Positions 1-8,125 of a stretch of 64,000 nt of DNA are shown piece after piece. Positions within the stretch are counted from its first letter, which is position 1. Each line of letters starts with the position of its first letter. Source of the stretch: GCA-1730015 sp964583825 (lineage in GTDB: Bacteria > Pseudomonadota > Gammaproteobacteria > Granulosicoccales > Granulosicoccaceae). The position numbers and the translations under genes were made by a program. The notes beneath the pieces were generated by a model, which did not search any database, was not told the origin of the DNA, and saw nothing but the letters and a program-made list of their open reading frames with translations. Location: the NCBI GenBank assembly GCA_964583825.1, contig CAZOXM010000012.1:1-64000 (forward strand), given 5' to 3'.

Positions 1-174
1 GGTGACAAACTTTTCACAGCTACAGTCGTCAGTGCAAGGCGGAAAAACGCAGGCCTTTTTTTAACCAGGCGTCATACGTCGAGCCCGGGTTGTTCAAATA
101 TGGCCAACGCCACAATGGCGGCTGTAGCTTCGATCCGTGTTGCCTTATTTATCAAGCGGTCCACTAGCACAACG

Positions 175-2151
175 TCAGGACATCCGGTTTCCGGCCGTAT
201 CGGACATAATTTCAGCGACGGCACTGAGGACCTGCGGATAGTGAATGGACTCACAACAACCAAACAGCGGATCTTTCTGCAGTTTTTTCCGGCTTATCCC
301 GGGGGAGGATAAACCACACAATACGCGGGTAATTTCCACAGCACCCGGCAGTACATCAGGGTGTGCCGAGTGAAGCAAAAGGACGCTATTTAATACATCA
401 TCACCCACTGCCTGCGGACTGCGCTCTTTCAATACGACCGCAGCCTTGCTCTCACACCAGGAACAATGACCACAGTCCTGCATGAGCGTACCTTCAAAAC
501 GCTCAACCAGCGCCGCGGTGCGACAGCGGTTGAGCGTTATCCATTCCACCGTTTGGTCCAAACGCGCAAGTTCACGCTGCTCGCGCAGTCTGCTGTTCTC
601 GGATAGGGTTACCGCCAGTGCACTCGCCGACCCGGGCCGCTTTACTACCTGATAGCGGTTGCGCACGCCCGATACCTTTACTTCCAGCATGCGCTGCTCA
701 GCGAGATAGTCCAGTGCTCGAATCAGTCTGTCCCGCGGCACATCAAGCTCAAGCGCCGTAGTCCCGAGATTAATCCGGTACCAGGTTCTGGCTTTAATCG
801 CAGTGCGAAATATACCGGCAATGAACTGTCGACGGGTCTCGTCGAACTTTGCCAGAATCTCTTTGGATGTTAGCAGGGGTTTAAACTGGTAATCAGCATA
901 AAAAGGTGTACCGCCCTTCAGGTAACCCTCCAGCTCGAGCTTTGTCAACAGAGTCTTTAACACCAGCGGCCGGATATCACAGTCCCGTGCAAGCTCATAC
1001 ATCGACAGATCGTATTCATCCTCTGCGGGCAACACCTGCGCAAGCAGCCGCTCTATTGCAGAATTAGTCGGCGTATCCCCGTAGATAAAGTTTTCCAGCG
1101 GTATTAGATCATCCGGGCAAGCCAGCAGATGGCAGACAGCAGGCTCACCGTCCCGACCTGCACGACCGATCTCCTGGGCATAATTTTCAAGGCTCTTGGG
1201 CAGATTGTAGTGATAAACGCCACGTATGTTGCTTTTATCAATGCCCATACCAAACGCAATCGTCGCCACCACTACTCCATCAGCCGATTCTAAAAACCAA
1301 TCCTGCACCCGTGAACGTTGATCATCTTTCAGTCCGGCGTGATAGTGTTGTGCGCTAAAGCCATTAGCTGACAAATACTCCGCTACTTTCTCTGCCGTCT
1401 TTTGCAGCGTCACATACACGATGGTTGGTGATCGCTCAGCCTCGTTCAGCAACTTTAACAATACAGCATCACGCTCCGAGGCACTCACAGCGGTGGCGCT
1501 CAGGTTCAGATTCGAGCGATAGAAGCCGGTATTGACTGCACACTCGGGCGCGATTCTAAACTGGGTACAAATATCCGTCAGTACGTCCCTGGTTGCCGTC
1601 GCCGTTAATGCGAGAATGCGCTGTGCCCCGCAGTCGCCGGCAAACGTTACCAGTTTTAGATAGTCGGGCCGAAAATTATGACCCCATTCCGATATACAGT
1701 GCGCCTCGTCCACAGCAAACAAAGAAATATCGACCGTTGTCAGCGATGCGCGAAAGCGCTCATTGTTAAAGCGTTCCGGCGCTACGTATAAGAGCTTAAG
1801 CGTTCCGTCCTTAATCGAATCGGCAACCTCGCGGTACTCATCCAGCGACAGAGATGAATCGAGTCGGGCGGCCCGGATTCCACGTTGTTGCAGCGCATCG
1901 ATCTGATCTTTCATGAGCGCTATCAATGGAGAAACGACGATTGTCAATCCGCTAAAGAGCAGCGCCGGCAGCTGATAGCATAGCGACTTGCCACCACCGG
2001 TTGGAAACACAGCGGCGGCTGACTTCCCTTCGAGCAGGCAACAAATCACTGCTTCCTGTCCTTCGCGAAATTCTGTGTACCCGAAGTAACGGGTAAGTGA
2101 TTTTTTCAAATCAGGGGTTGGCTTGCGACTCACCGGCGGGGTATTTTTCAT
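175..2151 (-). CDS. RecQ-family ATP-dependent DNA helicase
   Basis: Superfamily 2 helicase expected to unwind DNA 3'-5' using ATP. Visible motifs are Walker A (GGGKS, about residues 52-56), a DEAH box (about 148-151) and motif VI (GRAGRDGE). A Cys cluster (CGHCSWC) lies unusually far downstream, near residue 570, separated from the helicase core by a winged-helix-like stretch, and there is no obvious HRDC domain, so it is not a textbook RecQ. The ATG at 2151 is preferred over the in-frame TTG at 2154 because AGGA lies 8 nt upstream of it. It is the last gene of a six-gene same-strand run (primase, unknown, SAM protein, ligase, nuclease, helicase), 82 bp after the nuclease gene. Family assignment is firm; its role in the run is inferred. 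Confidence 0.93.
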   Translation of the reverse strand: MKNTPPVSRKPTPDLKKSLTRYFGYTEFREGQEAVICCLLEGKSAAAVFPTGGGKSLCYQLPALLFSGLTIVVSPLIALMKDQIDALQQRGIRAARLDSSLSLDEYREVADSIKDGTLKLLYVAPERFNNERFRASLTTVDISLFAVDEAHCISEWGHNFRPDYLKLVTFAGDCGAQRILALTATATRDVLTDICTQFRIAPECAVNTGFYRSNLNLSATAVSASERDAVLLKLLNEAERSPTIVYVTLQKTAEKVAEYLSANGFSAQHYHAGLKDDQRSRVQDWFLESADGVVVATIAFGMGIDKSNIRGVYHYNLPKSLENYAQEIGRAGRDGEPAVCHLLACPDDLIPLENFIYGDTPTNSAIERLLAQVLPAEDEYDLSMYELARDCDIRPLVLKTLLTKLELEGYLKGGTPFYADYQFKPLLTSKEILAKFDETRRQFIAGIFRTAIKARTWYRINLGTTALELDVPRDRLIRALDYLAEQRMLEVKVSGVRNRYQVVKRPGSASALAVTLSENSRLREQRELARLDQTVEWITLNRCRTAALVERFEGTLMQDCGHCSWCESKAAVVLKERSPQAVGDDVLNSVLLLHSAHPDVLPGAVEITRVLCGLSSPGISRKKLQKDPLFGCCESIHYPQVLSAVAEIMSDTAGNRMS

Positions 2152-2233
2152 CAATTACTTCCTGCTGCTTTAAACTTCTCCCCACCAACACTATCACAAA
2201 CCGGGGCCGGCACAAGATGAAAATCCCACCCGG

Positions 2234-2959
2234 TTACCATTCGAGCACCAGGTGTAAACTCGAGTGATCCGATAGCTTTTTCTCACGCACCACGTGATTG
2301 TAACTGACACTTTTAATAATCTCGTCAGCAAGCGGCGACACGAGCGCGTGATCGTAGCGGAATCCGTTCTGCTTACGTGTGCTCACCCAGCTGAACTCGC
2401 GTGCATCCGGGTGGCGTTTGCGCCACGCGTCCCGCCAGCCAAGGTGTAACAACTGCTGAAATAAATGGGTCGCGTAAAAGGTTTTTGTTTCGGAATCCTC
2501 AAACGGAATACCACAATTGAGATCCCCCAGGAGCAGTGAGTGACCCGCCAGCCAGGTCCGCGGCAACTCGAGCATTGATGTGAAGTAGGGAATCTGCGCC
2601 TGCTTTTGCGGCAGGTGTAAAGCCAGGATATTGAATGAGAATGCCGCTGATACTTCCACTGCCGCACTGACTGCTCTGGCAGGACGCACGGCATTATCAG
2701 GAAAGATTTCACACTGCATTGGGTATCGACTGGCGACAACCAGCGTGTTCTGACGCGCATTGTCAGTCGCCGGTGCATAGATCTCTTCGAGTCCAGCCGC
2801 GCTGAGTGCCTGCGTGATCATCTGGCCATGACGTCCATGGCGGAACTCCTGCAAGACGACGATATCCGGCGTCGCCTCACTGATTGCCGCAATAACCTGT
2901 TCTACACGACTGCCACCACCATGCAGGATGTTCCAGCTCAGGATACGAAGCACAGGCAT
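2234..2959 (-). CDS. endonuclease/exonuclease/phosphatase (EEP) family protein
   Basis: A 241-residue EEP-fold enzyme, the family of exonuclease III/APE, TDP2 and sphingomyelinase-type phosphodiesterases. The family motifs appear in order: SWNIL with the metal-site Asn near the N terminus, VVLQE with the metal-binding Glu, GDLNC with the catalytic Asp-Asn pair, FRYDHAL, and a final SDHSSL with the catalytic Asp-His. There is no signal peptide, so it should act in the cytoplasm. Its place between the ligase gene (43 bp away) and the RecQ gene makes a DNA-end or abasic-site substrate likely, but the sequence does not decide between AP endonuclease, 3' exonuclease and tyrosyl-DNA phosphodiesterase activity. 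The fold is certain; the substrate is inferred from context. Confidence 0.88.
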   Translation of the reverse strand: MPVLRILSWNILHGGGSRVEQVIAAISEATPDIVVLQEFRHGRHGQMITQALSAAGLEEIYAPATDNARQNTLVVASRYPMQCEIFPDNAVRPARAVSAAVEVSAAFSFNILALHLPQKQAQIPYFTSMLELPRTWLAGHSLLLGDLNCGIPFEDSETKTFYATHLFQQLLHLGWRDAWRKRHPDAREFSWVSTRKQNGFRYDHALVSPLADEIIKSVSYNHVVREKKLSDHSSLHLVLEW

Positions 2960-3001
2960 TGATTTAAACGCTTCCGCCCCGCATACCCGGAGAGCCTGTC
3001 A

Positions 3002-4465
3002 CTACAGCTTGGCCCAGCCGCCGACAAAATACTTTTTTTGCCACTCCTGATAGTACGCCTCTATCTGCGCTTCGGAACTGCTAACTCGAACCTCATGCTT
3101 TAGCGGATCTTTACGATTGGGACTAAAATCTGTGAGGTGCAGTACAAACGCGGGGTAGTCACGTGACTCTTCCTCCTTGTTGGTCTTCCACATCATTAGC
3201 TTGCGCACCATAGTCGCACCCCGCAGTTCTTTGGTGGCCACGCTGCGTTTGAGCAGTTCACTTGCAGGCAATTTGAGCTCTTCACTCACCACGTTGGCGT
3301 TGGGGATATCCACAATATCCGTCAACTGCTCCAAATGGATATCCTCAGCATTAGCATCCTTGTCATCACGGATGTGCACATACTGTGGCGATATGATGCT
3401 GCAAAGCGGCAGGCGTCGCACCCCCGACCACTTGTTGTCGTCTGCATCCCACTCAAGCACCATTTTGTCGATCGTGTTACCTCTCGATGTGGTGGAGATA
3501 ATATCCAGACAAGAAATCTCAAACACCAGACCCGGCGCAATCATGCGGTAGGCAACTCGATCGGAATTAACTTCAGCGTACTCACTTTCAACAACCCGTT
3601 GTTCCAGCATTTTTAATAACTCGGTACGCTCTTCATCGCTGAATCCACCACCTACGCGTCCAATGATATGGAAACTGCCGTCTTTCCTGACCACAGCCAG
3701 CATGACATCGTGCAGCATACCCGAGCGGTCATCGAGTCCTTCAGTGAAACCGATTGCTGCCAGTTCAATCGTGTGCCGCGGTTTCACCTTGAATACACCG
3801 GCCGTGTCGTTACGTGCTACAACACCTTCTGCACCTTCTCCATCCACCCATTTTTTGAACTGTTTTAAAACCGCTTTACTGCCGTCCCCAACAACCGTCT
3901 CGACAGGATGCACGCGGTCTCCACTGCCAAACAACTCAGTAATCCGGTCAAAGCGCTCGGCATATCGCCCGGTACGCTCCTCGCTGTCCCACTCGTAGAT
4001 GTTAAAGACACCCAGACAGAGGCTGTCTACCTGCTCCTGCGACTCCGGCTTGCGCGCAACACGCACGACATCATGCACGCGCGGTCGCTTGTCATCTGCA
4101 AGACGAACGTATAGTTCCGCCCCGAAAATCGCGAACGTAACGCCGCTGTCCGCAAGCACTCTGCCCGCCTCTTCATGAAACGGCGCACCGATGCGGATGG
4201 TTCCTCCCGGATTGATGGTAAAAACTTCGCCTTCAGAGTAAACGAGACAGGTAAACTCACCATCGATTTTGCGACTGATGTGATAGTCCCCGGACGGAAT
4301 CCGCTTCTTCGCGAGCTCCCGATCAAGCGCCATTGTCATCTGGCTGAGTTGGCGTTTTCGCATCCGCACCCGCTGTAAAATTGAGCTATCAGCCAGTGCA
4401 TCTGCCTTGCCCGTCCGATAGCTTCCCACCAGTTGCCTGAGTTTTAACTCATCAATTAATGCCAT
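3002..4465 (-). CDS. ATP-dependent DNA ligase with C-terminal extension
   Basis: Covalent nucleotidyltransferase of the ATP-dependent ligase family, expected to seal nicks. Ligase motif I is seen as K66-I-D-G-E70 (Lys66 the predicted AMP acceptor), motif III as FAIFGAEL (about 111-118), motif IV as EGVVAR (about 213-218) and motif V as FKVKPR (about 225-230), followed by an OB-fold-like region. The last 110 or so residues are an extension I do not recognise. The protein lacks the large N-terminal DNA-binding domain of LIG1-type ligases and has no fused polymerase or phosphoesterase as in LigD. The start has GAGG 8 nt upstream. It follows the SAM-protein gene by 10 bp. This is additional to the NAD-dependent LigA expected elsewhere in the genome. 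Confidence 0.9.
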   Translation of the reverse strand: MALIDELKLRQLVGSYRTGKADALADSSILQRVRMRKRQLSQMTMALDRELAKKRIPSGDYHISRKIDGEFTCLVYSEGEVFTINPGGTIRIGAPFHEEAGRVLADSGVTFAIFGAELYVRLADDKRPRVHDVVRVARKPESQEQVDSLCLGVFNIYEWDSEERTGRYAERFDRITELFGSGDRVHPVETVVGDGSKAVLKQFKKWVDGEGAEGVVARNDTAGVFKVKPRHTIELAAIGFTEGLDDRSGMLHDVMLAVVRKDGSFHIIGRVGGGFSDEERTELLKMLEQRVVESEYAEVNSDRVAYRMIAPGLVFEISCLDIISTTSRGNTIDKMVLEWDADDNKWSGVRRLPLCSIISPQYVHIRDDKDANAEDIHLEQLTDIVDIPNANVVSEELKLPASELLKRSVATKELRGATMVRKLMMWKTNKEEESRDYPAFVLHLTDFSPNRKDPLKHEVRVSSSEAQIEAYYQEWQKKYFVGGWAKL

Positions 4466-4475
4466 CGCACAAACC

Positions 4476-5804
4476 TCAACTATTTGTCGTCTTAGCCATT
4501 TTCTTCACCGACATCATGACTTCGGCCCGCAGATCCGCTGCCTGCTCCACCGCTTTTAACAATCGACGTCGGGAGCCGACCGGAATATCAAGCTCTTTCA
4601 AATCTGCGTCGCTCAATTCCGGTAACACATCGACGTCAATTTCGTTTTCGATAAAGAGCGGCAGGTATTTGCCCATACGGATACTCTTTAGCCAAACGCC
4701 GAGGTCATCGCTACTGACATAACCGGCACTATCCCTGACCGACCCGGATGCATCACCACCATCCGTCTTGTTTTTGTTGTCTTTTTTCGGTGTGGCTTGT
4801 CCCTTCGGACTCGTCGCAGACTCTTCTACTTTATTTTTCGTATCCTTGCCGGTCGTCGTATTTTTACCGTCTTTTGAGCGGGTCTTTTTACTGCTGCTTT
4901 CGGATTGACTTTCTTCATTATTTTTAGCCTCTTTTTTATTATTTTTGGCAGATCGCTTTTTGGCTGCTTTTTTCACTGAACCGGCAACCGACGGTTCGTT
5001 GGTATTCGTTTTTTCTTCTGCTGCCGGTTTACTTTTTTCTTTTGCCGGTGGCTTTTTTTCAGACTGACGCGACTTGACCTCAGTCTCGACGTCGGCCGGT
5101 TGTGTGGAAGGTAATTTCAATTCCATGTTCGAAAGATGCAGTAGAAGAATGTACTTTTCACCCTCGACCCGACCTTCCAGAAATCCGCGGTACGGTATGC
5201 TGCCACTGCGAAAGATCAACGGGTCGCGCCCCCTGGTACCGCCACCAACCACCATCAGGGTATTGTTTTCTGCAAGCTCTGCGGCCATACCAAAAAGAAA
5301 ATCGTAAGTAAGGCCATTTACATGAACGATTTGAAGCTTTGATGAAAAGAGGTAACGACGTGCAGCCTCATCCTTATCAATTTGCCGCCCGGTCCAGGTG
5401 AGCGGAATATCTGCATCGACGTTTGATTCAGTCCGTCGTCGCGCACGCTTTTCCTTAATTTCACCGAATGGATCCCTCACCACTTCCGTTTGCTCTATTC
5501 TGTAGACAATTCCGTCATCGGAATTCACAAATACTTTGGACACTCCCCAGAGAAACACCCCGCACTTCTCCATGTCCACCTCCGGATCAGTGTCTACCAG
5601 GGCGAGGGCCATTTTCTCAGGGTCATCGTCATAACGTTTGATCAATGTGTCATAGTCATGATCGATGGTAGCTTTCAGTATTTTTCTGGTATAGGCATGG
5701 TTACCTCCGTCGTCGACATAGCGAATTTCTTCATCAACACCGGTGTTTTCCGCCTTGACTACGGCATCGCGCTGACGGCTATCGGTGAGATTGATATTAG
5801 GCAT
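4476..5804 (-). CDS. SAM-domain protein with long charged linker
   Basis: A 442-residue protein in three parts. Residues 1-230 form a globular domain I do not recognise. Residues about 232-360 are low complexity, rich in Lys, Glu, Ser, Asn and Thr, and surely disordered. Residues about 364-427 match a sterile alpha motif (DLGVWLKSIRMGKYLPLF, then a LxDADLKELDI-type helix and GSRRRLLKAV). SAM domains oligomerise or bind partners, so the protein may scaffold the enzymes of the operon; that is inference. AGGGGA 7 nt upstream supports the start. The gene sits 11 bp after the acidic-protein gene and 10 bp before the ligase gene. The linker DNA is visibly more AT-rich than its neighbours because of the Lys/Asn codons. 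Confidence 0.85.
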   Translation of the reverse strand: MPNINLTDSRQRDAVVKAENTGVDEEIRYVDDGGNHAYTRKILKATIDHDYDTLIKRYDDDPEKMALALVDTDPEVDMEKCGVFLWGVSKVFVNSDDGIVYRIEQTEVVRDPFGEIKEKRARRRTESNVDADIPLTWTGRQIDKDEAARRYLFSSKLQIVHVNGLTYDFLFGMAAELAENNTLMVVGGGTRGRDPLIFRSGSIPYRGFLEGRVEGEKYILLLHLSNMELKLPSTQPADVETEVKSRQSEKKPPAKEKSKPAAEEKTNTNEPSVAGSVKKAAKKRSAKNNKKEAKNNEESQSESSSKKTRSKDGKNTTTGKDTKNKVEESATSPKGQATPKKDNKNKTDGGDASGSVRDSAGYVSSDDLGVWLKSIRMGKYLPLFIENEIDVDVLPELSDADLKELDIPVGSRRRLLKAVEQAADLRAEVMMSVKKMAKTTNS

Positions 5805-5815
5805 CGCACATTCCC

Positions 5816-6436
5816 CTATAGCATCTCAAAATCGAATTCATCGACTTCTTCGTCTTCACTGTCGTCGGCGACAAAACACACAGCTGCCTGATCGAGCCCG
5901 ATGAAATCGATGCTGGTTGGCCGACCCACCATCATCCAGACCTGCGATTCATCGGTTGCCAGCAGAAAGGCCGGGTCGGCACTCACCCCTTCACGATATA
6001 GGAAGTCAAAGCGATAGATGTCGCCCTGCATCAGCGATTTAAGCAAGCCGGGATTAATCGCCTCGTCTGCACTGAGCGCGTAACACAAACGCATACTGTG
6101 GTTTAGGAACTCATTAACCGTTATTTTTTCCTCAAGGGCGATGGTGAGATCGAAGCTCGACGGCAGCATTTCAAGCGGCTCGCCCGACAGATCTACCGGC
6201 GAGAGTTCCGATCGCTCTACCCACTCGCCTTCGTCATTTACGTAACCGAACGCGGTACCGCCATAGGGTATCAGTGTCTTCCCGTCATTGGCGAGTGTAG
6301 CCAGGTTACAGCGATTACCCTCGTGGTCACGGGTTTCAAGGTCGACCGAACCATACAGCTTGGAGCGATCTACCTTGTTTAGTTCCAGCGCGAACTCGCT
6401 GTCTCCAAACTTAAAATTCAGCGCGCGTGGCATCAT
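5816..6436 (-). CDS. unrecognised acidic-tailed protein of the primase-ligase operon
   Basis: I do not recognise this 206-residue protein. It has no signal peptide or membrane segment. The middle is of mixed polarity, and the last 20 or so residues are strongly acidic (DDSEDEEVDEF), as in some DNA-mimic or partner-binding tails. The primase stop codon abuts its start (TGA then ATG ATG), so translation is almost certainly coupled. GAGG stands 3 nt before the first ATG and 6 nt before the second, so the second (6433) may be the one used. It lies between the primase-HAD gene and the SAM-protein gene, which argues for an accessory or structural role in the same system. No catalytic motif is visible and no function is assigned. 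Confidence 0.8.
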   Translation of the reverse strand: MMPRALNFKFGDSEFALELNKVDRSKLYGSVDLETRDHEGNRCNLATLANDGKTLIPYGGTAFGYVNDEGEWVERSELSPVDLSGEPLEMLPSSFDLTIALEEKITVNEFLNHSMRLCYALSADEAINPGLLKSLMQGDIYRFDFLYREGVSADPAFLLATDESQVWMMVGRPTSIDFIGLDQAAVCFVADDSEDEEVDEFDFEML

Positions 6437-7687
6437 TCACCTCGTTAATTTTTCTACTTGTTCAATCGCACCATCAAACGCGACCACTCCTTCATCTACC
6501 GGCCGACAGGGCACTGCCCGGTCGTCAATATAGGCACTGGCAGGCGGTTTCCCCGGCCCCTTATGTACACGCTCGTAGGCAAACCCGTGCTCTTCCAGCC
6601 AGTCTTCTATGCGCAATACGGTCTTGCGATATTCCGCACTGGCGGTGGTATCACGCGCCAGGCGCGAGGTGAGAATCACAATATCGGCGAACTCTGCCAG
6701 CCGGCGGGTGAATTCCACTGCACCATCGATCGGCTCTCCGATGTCGGACAACCGTCCGCTGTTCTCTGCCAGCACACCATCCAGGTCCACACACACAGTT
6801 GCCCGGGTGGTTCTGGCAAAACTGCGCTTGCGGTCCGCCGCCCGTTTGGGACGGGACTTCAGCGCCTGCCCGCGCTTACCCTCCACTCCGCGAATGGTGA
6901 TACGGCTGTGATCTTCAGGAGCCTTGTCCGCCGGTGGCGGCGGGCCACCGACGCATTGCAGCATGGCGTCCATAGCCGCGTGCCCCGAAAGCCAGGGGTC
7001 ATCCAGCCATTCATCTCCACTCCAAACTGTGCTGATATGATCGCGCGTATGATGCAGCCCGGGGAGCCGAAACCATGCACCGAGGCTCTCACCGTCTTTT
7101 TCTTTCGGCTTTTTGGGAAAAGTCTCCGGCTCTTCACTCAGGTTGTTCTCTTCCCAGGTGGACACGATGCTATACGCCATTGCAAATACGTGCTCCGTCG
7201 GTGCCGGTTCCTCAAACAACACCCACAGGTGATATCCGCCATTGTTATTGGAATCAAATAACAACGGGTCGTATCCCATGGATTGCAATTTTCGCCACCA
7301 GTTAATCGCACCTACCAAATTACGGCGCGCATGTTCCTCGGCATCGGCCTTTTCGCTATCGTGCATATCGATATCAATGCCAAACCAGCGACTGGTGTTC
7401 TCCTTACTCTTGGCGTGCAGACCCACAATCTGAGGCCGTTGGCGGTGCGCACTGGCAAAATGCCGGGTTAACTTATCGAGGGTCACCATATCCGGTCCGC
7501 GCTTACTCGCAACCGGCAATGTCATTGCCTTATAGGTACGACCCAGTTTTTTCTGTTCACCCGGCGTTAGCGCAGCGTACTGACCCCAGACATCTTTGCG
7601 ATTGACCAGCTTTACCATCGCCCACTCTGCCATTTCCCGGGCTCGGGATTGCCATTCTTCAACGACAATTTCATGGTGGCTTGGCAT
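6437..7687 (-). CDS. archaeo-eukaryotic primase (AEP)-like protein fused to a HAD phosphatase-like domain
   Basis: A two-domain protein of 416 residues from the ATG at 7687 (an in-frame ATG at 7771 would add 28 poorly structured residues). The N-terminal half shows AEP hallmarks: the metal-binding FGIDID (D105, D107), GGYHLWVLF with H153, and a HHTRDH segment near 212-217 in the place of the nucleotide-binding basic motif. The closest families I recall are TOTE-type conflict-system primases and LigD/PrimPol polymerases. Residues about 298-412 form a HAD domain: DLDG (nucleophile D301, acid D303), ILTSR (S341) and IDDR (389). It resembles 3'-phosphatase domains of polynucleotide kinases, although substrate is unproven. 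It is the first gene of the run, so primer synthesis or gap filling plus end cleaning is the inferred role. Confidence 0.82.
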   Translation of the reverse strand: MPSHHEIVVEEWQSRAREMAEWAMVKLVNRKDVWGQYAALTPGEQKKLGRTYKAMTLPVASKRGPDMVTLDKLTRHFASAHRQRPQIVGLHAKSKENTSRWFGIDIDMHDSEKADAEEHARRNLVGAINWWRKLQSMGYDPLLFDSNNNGGYHLWVLFEEPAPTEHVFAMAYSIVSTWEENNLSEEPETFPKKPKEKDGESLGAWFRLPGLHHTRDHISTVWSGDEWLDDPWLSGHAAMDAMLQCVGGPPPPADKAPEDHSRITIRGVEGKRGQALKSRPKRAADRKRSFARTTRATVCVDLDGVLAENSGRLSDIGEPIDGAVEFTRRLAEFADIVILTSRLARDTTASAEYRKTVLRIEDWLEEHGFAYERVHKGPGKPPASAYIDDRAVPCRPVDEGVVAFDGAIEQVEKLTR

Positions 7688-8125
7688 GCAGGCTAGTGAA
7701 CTCTCTTGTTTCCGGTTACAAGATATAGTGTTGTAACGAACCAGCGTGGATTTCTCTGCTAACTGCATCAACCATAACCCACTTTTTCTGGAAAAAGTAC
7801 AAACCGGACGGTTGCAGATACGTCATTCGCGCATGCGCTGCGCGGGCGGCGCGTGGCATATTTCACCCGAACTACCGTAACGATTCGGCGAAAACACGAC
7901 AGCAAATCAAACTGCAGGCAAATAGTTTCCTCTGAAAATTAGCATCCTGTGTGTGCAGGGTATTCAGCGTACCCCTGCGGCCAAATCATTTCGATGCATT
8001 AACTGCCAGATACGCCACCGCCCCGTAATAACCACAGGTCTGACCGCCTCAATCACAGCCACCATCGACAGATCGTGGTTTAACGCACAATGCTTGAGCA
8101 CAATTACCGATGTGCCGAAGTGGAG
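7688..8125. other. non-coding stretch upstream of the primase operon
   Basis: About 440 bp between the TfoX_N gene and the primase gene, both on the minus strand. It contains the 18-bp palindrome at 7781-7798 and an in-frame upstream ATG at 7771. I see no convincing protein, RNA gene or U-tract terminator. Its length suggests that the primase operon has its own promoter here. Confidence 0.5.
7781..7798. promoter_or_regulatory. 18-bp palindrome upstream of the primase operon
   Basis: ACTTTTTC-TG-GAAAAAGT is a perfect inverted repeat with 8-bp arms and a 2-bp centre. It lies 10 bp before the upstream ATG (7771) and 94 bp before the preferred start (7687) of the primase gene. On the minus strand it falls between a TTGTAC and a TTATGG spaced 19 bp apart, a poor but possible promoter. 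Position and symmetry suit an operator for a dimeric repressor. It does not match the LexA consensus. A role as a hairpin cannot be excluded. Confidence 0.4.

Noticed and set aside
37..62. Terminator-like hairpin with T-run at the left edge
   Set aside because: The AAGGC/GCCTT stem is only 5 bp with a 12-nt loop, and the T-run is on the wrong strand for recQ.
72..263. Possible frameshifted tail of RecQ
   Set aside because: A 63-codon frame overlaps and extends past the RecQ stop, but it matches no RecQ C terminus I can recall and the RecQ frame ends cleanly.
6458..7261. 267-codon plus-strand frame opposite the primase-HAD gene
   Set aside because: Lies wholly antisense to a gene with intact AEP and HAD motifs; the protein has no domain and no ribosome-binding site.
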